NCBI GenBank assembly: GCA_003228395.1
Contig: QIDJ01000329.1
Location: 1 to 10,399, forward strand
DNA length: 10,399 bases
Reading direction: 5' to 3'
Origin: Flammeovirgaceae bacterium
GTDB taxonomy: Bacteria > Bacteroidota > Bacteroidia > Cytophagales > Cyclobacteriaceae
The position numbers and the translations under genes are program-made. The notes beneath the pieces are model-generated. The model was not told the origin of the DNA and searched no databases. It was given only the letters and a program-made list of their open reading frames with translations. Shown here piece after piece: positions 7,484 through 10,399 of the stretch. Position 1 is the stretch's first letter; each line of letters begins with the position of its first letter.

Positions 7484-7516
7484 TTTGTTTGTTTGCACTC
7501 AAATATCATATTTTTT
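7484..7516 (+). promoter_or_regulatory. candidate Bacteroidota-type promoter for the DUF4293 gene
   Basis: TTTG at 7484-7487 is followed after 21 bases by TATTTTTT at 7509-7516, which differs from TAnnTTTG only in the last base. This spacing is normal for the Bacteroidota primary sigma factor. Transcription would start near 7523, about 20 nt before the ATG at 7543. The region is A/T-rich, so a chance match is possible. Confidence 0.35.
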
Positions 7517-7542
7517 AAACACAAAATAATCCTTATCCATAT

Positions 7543-8028
7543 ATGTTACAAAGAATTCAAACTGTATTCCTGTTCATGGTTGCTTCTTTGATGACAATTT
7601 TTTTATTTTTCCCTCTTTGGTTTAACAACCTGCAGGATGGCGCTGAATATCACAGATTGTATGCTTTTTTCTACTATGGTTTTGTTTCAGGAAGTTCGCC
7701 TGAAAAAACCGTAACTTACTGGCCTTATGCTATTTCGGGAGTATTGGCCGTTGCTGCAACACTCACTGCCATTATCGAGGCTTTTTCCTATAAAAACCGG
7801 ATTACACAGATTAAACTCGGTGCACTCAATTCATTGGTGATGGCAGGTGCGCTGATCTCCGCCGTGTGGTTTACGAGCGACATCCAGCAGATCTGGGAGG
7901 ATATTGACCCCGGGCAGTTTGGTATGGGAATTATTTTTCCGGCCATCGCCTTACTGTGCAACATCTTTGCTAACCGGTTTATACGAAAAGATGAAAAGCT
8001 GGTAAAGTCAATGGACAGGATCCGGTAA
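7543..8028 (+). CDS. DUF4293 family integral membrane protein
   Basis: A 161-residue membrane protein of a family found in Bacteroidota and of unknown function. It has four predicted transmembrane helices at about residues 7-27, 60-81, 92-110 and 126-144. Between helices 1 and 2 lies a loop of about 30 residues. Family features seen are the MLQRIQT start, the basic stretch before helix 3 (KNRITQIKL), and the C-terminal ANRFIRKDEKLVKSMDRIR tail, which should be cytoplasmic by the positive-inside rule. The ATG at 7543 gives the typical N-terminus. The gene is divergent from the thiolase and is followed after 174 bp by htpG, which probably has its own promoter. Recognition is from pattern memory of the family. 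Confidence 0.87.
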   Translation: MLQRIQTVFLFMVASLMTIFLFFPLWFNNLQDGAEYHRLYAFFYYGFVSGSSPEKTVTYWPYAISGVLAVAATLTAIIEAFSYKNRITQIKLGALNSLVMAGALISAVWFTSDIQQIWEDIDPGQFGMGIIFPAIALLCNIFANRFIRKDEKLVKSMDRIR

Positions 8029-8046
8029 ACAGGAAATATAGAAGTC

Positions 8047-8118
8047 TGACACTACGCATAACACCATCTATTTACTAACGCATTTAACTTTTTGACATGT
8101 AATACTGACAAGGTGTCA
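8047..8118. promoter_or_regulatory. cluster of TGACA/TGTCA motifs upstream of htpG
   Basis: TGACA occurs at 8047-8051, 8093-8097 and 8106-8110, and its reverse complement TGTCA at 8114-8118. The last two form an exact 5-bp inverted repeat with a 3-base centre (AGG). CTGACA itself occurs twice, at 8046 and 8105. The second TGACA is part of TTGACA (8092-8097), a sigma70-like -35 box, with CATAGT 19 bases downstream. The cluster lies 85-156 bp before the htpG ATG. Because HtpG is a stress chaperone, an operator for a stress regulator is a reasonable inference, but no known regulator site was matched. Confidence 0.35.
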
Positions 8119-8202
8119 TAGTAATGCAAGTTGGAATAGTCTTTGGTCAATATTTACGTATAAAAAATCATAATTACTTAACGAATAAAATACAAACAGA
8201 CA

Positions 8203-10092
8203 ATGGAAGAAAAAGGAACCATTTCTATCAAAACTGAAAATATATTTCCCATCATCAAAAAATTCCTGTACTCGGATCATGAGATATTTCTCAGAGAGCT
8301 GATTTCGAATGCAGTGGATGCTACACAGAAAATCAAAAGGCTTTCTTCGCTTAATGAATACAAGGGAGAATTGGGGGACGTAACCATTGAGGTAAGCATC
8401 AATAAAAAGCGAAAAACCATTACAGTATCCGATAAGGGTATCGGAATGACGGCTGATGAGGTAAAAAAATATATTAACCAGATCGCATTTTCGGGAGCAA
8501 CCGATTTCGTGGAAAAATTTAAAGACTCGAAAGACGCCAATGAGATTATCGGAAAATTCGGTCTTGGATTTTACTCCAGTTTTATGGTCTCTGATAAAGT
8601 TGAGATTATTACCAAATCGTACCTGGATGACGCGGAAGCGGTTAAATGGTCATGTGATGGAACTACCGAGTTTGAGATTTCCAAAACAAAAAAGAAATCA
8701 CGCGGCACGGAAGTGATCCTGCATCTTGCCAACGATTCCAAAGAGTTTATGGATGAGTTTAAAATCAGATCAATTCTTGAAAAATACAGCAAGTTTCTCC
8801 CCGTTCCCGTAAAATTTGGTCAGAAAGAAGAATCCGTTGAAGACGGCAAAGACAAAGACGGCAAACCCAAATACAAAACGGTGAAAGTGGATGATGTTAT
8901 CAACAACACCGAACCGCTTTGGACAAAATCACCTGCTGAACTGAAGGATGAAGACTATCTGAAATTTTACAAGGAGCTGTATCCTTTCTCTGAAGACCCG
9001 TTGTTCTGGATTCATCTGAATGTAGATTATCCTTTTAATCTCACAGGTATTCTTTACTTTCCCAGGATTAAAAACGATTTTGAGCTACAGAAAAACAAGA
9101 TACAATTGTACTCCCGTCAGGTTTTTATCACCGATGAGGTAAAAGATGTTGTTCCCGAGTTTCTGATGCTTCTGCATGGGGTAATTGATTCACCCGATAT
9201 ACCGCTGAATGTTTCAAGAAGTTTTCTTCAATCCGATGCAAACGTTAAAAAGATCAATGCACACATTACAAAAAAAGTAGCAGACAAATTGAATGAACTT
9301 TTCAAAAAAGACCGGAAAGCCTATGAAGCCAAGTGGGACGATATCGGTATTTTTGTGAAATACGGTATGATATCGGAAGAAAAATTTGATGAGAAAGCGC
9401 GCAGTTTCTCACTGCTTAAAAATGTAGATAACAAATACTTCACACTGGAAGAGTACCGGAAACACGCAGAAAAAACACAGACTGATAAAGACAAAAATGT
9501 GGTGTACCTCTACACTACAGATGCCGGAAAACAGCACACATACATTGAATCAGCCCAAAATAAGGGATATGACGTGTTAAAAATGGATATTGTCATAGAT
9601 AGTCATTTCATCAACCACCTTGAACAAAAGCTTGAAAAAACCATGCTTAAGCGTGTGGATGCCGACACCATAGACAAACTCATCGACAAGGATGATAAAA
9701 TGGAAAGTGTTTTGTCAAAGGATGAGCAGGAAAAGATCAAGACTATATTTGAAAATGCAATTAACAACAAATCCATGACCATTCAGGTTGAATCGCTTTC
9801 ACCTGATGAAATGCCGGTCACCATCACGATGTCGGAATTTATGCGACGAATGAAAGATATGGCTGCTACCGGCGGTGGTATGCCGATGATGGGAACCATG
9901 CCTGATCAATACAATGTGGCCATCAACGGTAATCATGCTATTATTTTGAAAATTCTTAAGACCAAAAATAATGAAGCACAGCAAAATCTTGCAAAGCAAT
10001 CATTTGACCTTGCTATGCTATCGCAAAATATGCTCTCAGGGTCAGAACTTACTGATTTTATCAAGCGAAGTGTAACACTGGCAGCAGAATAA
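8203..10092 (+). CDS. htpG: molecular chaperone HtpG (bacterial Hsp90)
   Basis: Cytoplasmic ATP-dependent chaperone that acts as a homodimer, refolding and stabilising client proteins with the DnaK system. At 629 residues it is full length (the E. coli protein has 624). The N-terminal GHKL ATPase domain (about residues 1-215) shows EIFLRELISNAVDAT with catalytic Glu32 and Mg-binding Asn36, SDKGIGMT with Asp77, the GKFGLGFYS lid motif, and RGTEVILHL. The middle domain includes the catalytic-loop segment IPLNVSRSFLQSD, whose Arg contacts the ATP gamma-phosphate in Hsp90s. The C-terminal dimerisation domain carries a Gly/Met-rich stretch after FMRRMKDM, followed by MPDQYNVAINGNH, as I recall from Bacteroidota homologues. 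There is no MEEVD tail, as expected in bacteria. The ATG at 8203 begins MEEKGTISIKTENIFP, the normal start. It appears to be monocistronic. Confidence 0.97.
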   Translation: MEEKGTISIKTENIFPIIKKFLYSDHEIFLRELISNAVDATQKIKRLSSLNEYKGELGDVTIEVSINKKRKTITVSDKGIGMTADEVKKYINQIAFSGATDFVEKFKDSKDANEIIGKFGLGFYSSFMVSDKVEIITKSYLDDAEAVKWSCDGTTEFEISKTKKKSRGTEVILHLANDSKEFMDEFKIRSILEKYSKFLPVPVKFGQKEESVEDGKDKDGKPKYKTVKVDDVINNTEPLWTKSPAELKDEDYLKFYKELYPFSEDPLFWIHLNVDYPFNLTGILYFPRIKNDFELQKNKIQLYSRQVFITDEVKDVVPEFLMLLHGVIDSPDIPLNVSRSFLQSDANVKKINAHITKKVADKLNELFKKDRKAYEAKWDDIGIFVKYGMISEEKFDEKARSFSLLKNVDNKYFTLEEYRKHAEKTQTDKDKNVVYLYTTDAGKQHTYIESAQNKGYDVLKMDIVIDSHFINHLEQKLEKTMLKRVDADTIDKLIDKDDKMESVLSKDEQEKIKTIFENAINNKSMTIQVESLSPDEMPVTITMSEFMRRMKDMAATGGGMPMMGTMPDQYNVAINGNHAIILKILKTKNNEAQQNLAKQSFDLAMLSQNMLSGSELTDFIKRSVTLAAE

Positions 10093-10140
10093 ACAGATCA
10101 GATTTAATGTATAATTATCACTACACTTCATCTAACTTTA

Positions 10141-10209
10141 CCCACAGCAAGGTCACCTGAAAGGCGTGCCTGCCGCAGGCAGGGACCTTATTGTGGGAAT
10201 GAAGGTGAC
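10141..10209. repeat. nested palindromic repeat (REP-like), copy 1
   Basis: The outer arms 10141-10154 and 10184-10197 pair over 6 + 6 bp (CCCACA with TGTGGG, AAGGTC with GACCTT) around a 2-base internal mismatch. Inside lies a G/C-rich palindrome, GCCTGC-C-GCAGGC at 10168-10180, which can also pair as CCTGCC-gca-GGCAGG. A further arm, AGGTGAC at 10203-10209, complements GTCACCT at 10152-10158, so two folds compete. The inner GCCTGCCGCAGGC palindrome is far richer in G/C than its surroundings and resembles short palindromes I know as common in intergenic DNA of Bacteroidota. It lies 48 bp after the htpG stop and could act as an mRNA-stabilising or weak terminating structure, but no T-run follows. 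Confidence 0.6.
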
Positions 10210-10248
10210 AATAAATTCAAATCAACATCAGCATTGGTGTTCATATCT

Positions 10249-10298
10249 CTTCAAGGTTCACACCTGCGGCCTGCAAGCTCTGACGAGTAACCTTGAAG
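10249..10298. repeat. palindromic repeat, copy 2, with terminator-like tail
   Basis: CTTCAAGGTT at 10249-10258 and AACCTTGAAG at 10289-10298 are a perfect 10-bp inverted repeat around a 30-base loop. The loop holds a smaller stem, CTC-tgac-GAG. The left half (CAAGGTTCACACCTG, then GCCTGC) resembles copy 1 (CAAGGTCACCTG, then GCCTGC) with small insertions, suggesting a shared repeat family. Downstream on the plus strand, five bases after the stem, comes a T-rich run (TATTTTTATTTTT), so this copy could serve as a long-loop intrinsic terminator for htpG transcripts. Confidence 0.55.
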
Positions 10299-10399
10299 GG
10301 AATGTATTTTTATTTTTAAAGACATACCATATTATTGTTATACATCGTTACTATTACTGGAAGAAACTTTATCCGATTAGCATGATTAAATGGATGATT

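Larger units (their letters stand above)
10093..10399. other. intergenic region after htpG with palindromic repeats, no convincing gene
   Basis: This 307-bp stretch has no open frame with recognisable protein features on either strand. It contains two palindromic repeats, listed separately. A T-rich tract at about 10304-10317 follows the second repeat. An ATG at 10382 opens a frame (MIKWMI) that runs off the right edge and could be the start of the next gene, but six codons are too few to judge. On the minus strand a frame open from the right edge stops near 10318; it shows nothing recognisable. Confidence 0.6.

Noticed and set aside
7465..7524. N-terminal extension of the thiolase by 20 residues from the ATG at 7524
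   Set aside because: The extension is unlike thiolases, overlaps the divergent promoter of the DUF4293 gene, and the ATG at 7464 gives the standard N-terminus.
8277..8792. Minus-strand open frames inside htpG, and similar antisense frames inside the thiolase, truA and ABC genes
   Set aside because: They lie opposite strongly conserved coding sequence, have no recognisable domains and are explained by codon bias of the real genes.
10382..10399. ATG opening a frame at the right edge (MIKWMI)
   Set aside because: Only six codons are visible and no promoter or family signal supports it. It may be the next gene but cannot be claimed.
1..10399. Search for CRISPR arrays, tRNA/rRNA genes, IS elements, toxin-antitoxin or other defence genes
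   Set aside because: No regularly spaced direct repeats, no tRNA-like cloverleaf, no transposase and no small paired toxin-like frames were seen.

Overview
The window looks like chromosomal DNA of a member of the Bacteroidota. It has moderate-to-low GC, an almost complete lack of Shine-Dalgarno sequences, several TAnnTTTG-type promoter boxes, and proteins typical of that phylum: a DUF4293 membrane protein, an HtpG with the Bacteroidota-type C-terminus, a small outer-membrane beta-barrel protein ending in Phe, and a leucine-dehydrogenase-like enzyme. The order below phylum cannot be read with confidence. Most of the content is housekeeping; no phage, IS, CRISPR array, rRNA or tRNA was seen.

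Layout. Positions 1-310 (minus) hold the N-terminal third of a Glu/Leu/Phe/Val-type amino acid dehydrogenase that runs off the left edge. A divergent promoter region (311-501) separates it from a plus-strand ABC exporter half-transporter (502-2286). This converges, with an 11-bp gap, on a long minus-strand series read from right to left: a PcaF/PaaJ-like thiolase (7464-6265), truA (6233-5487), a second ABC exporter half-transporter (5424-3655), a secreted beta-barrel protein (3560-2841) and a membrane-anchored GyrI-like protein (2828-2298). Divergent from the thiolase is a DUF4293 four-helix membrane protein (7543-8028), followed by a 174-bp gap with a cluster of TGACA/TGTCA motifs and then htpG (8203-10092). 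The last 307 bases contain no convincing gene but hold two related palindromic repeats.

How the genes fit together. The most interesting point is that the two ABC half-transporters look like the two halves of one asymmetric heterodimer. The first has LSGGQ but an Asp in place of the catalytic Glu after Walker B; the second has the catalytic Glu but an altered signature (LSVGQ). This is the complementary pattern expected of exporters with one degenerate and one consensus ATP site (BmrCD, TmrAB and TM287/288 type). Here the halves lie on opposite strands, converging on two small envelope genes, rather than side by side in one operon. No wholly new system is evident. The other items worth checking are the repeats after htpG, the TGACA cluster before htpG, the run of non-ATG starts, and the inverted repeat between the second ABC gene and the beta-barrel gene.
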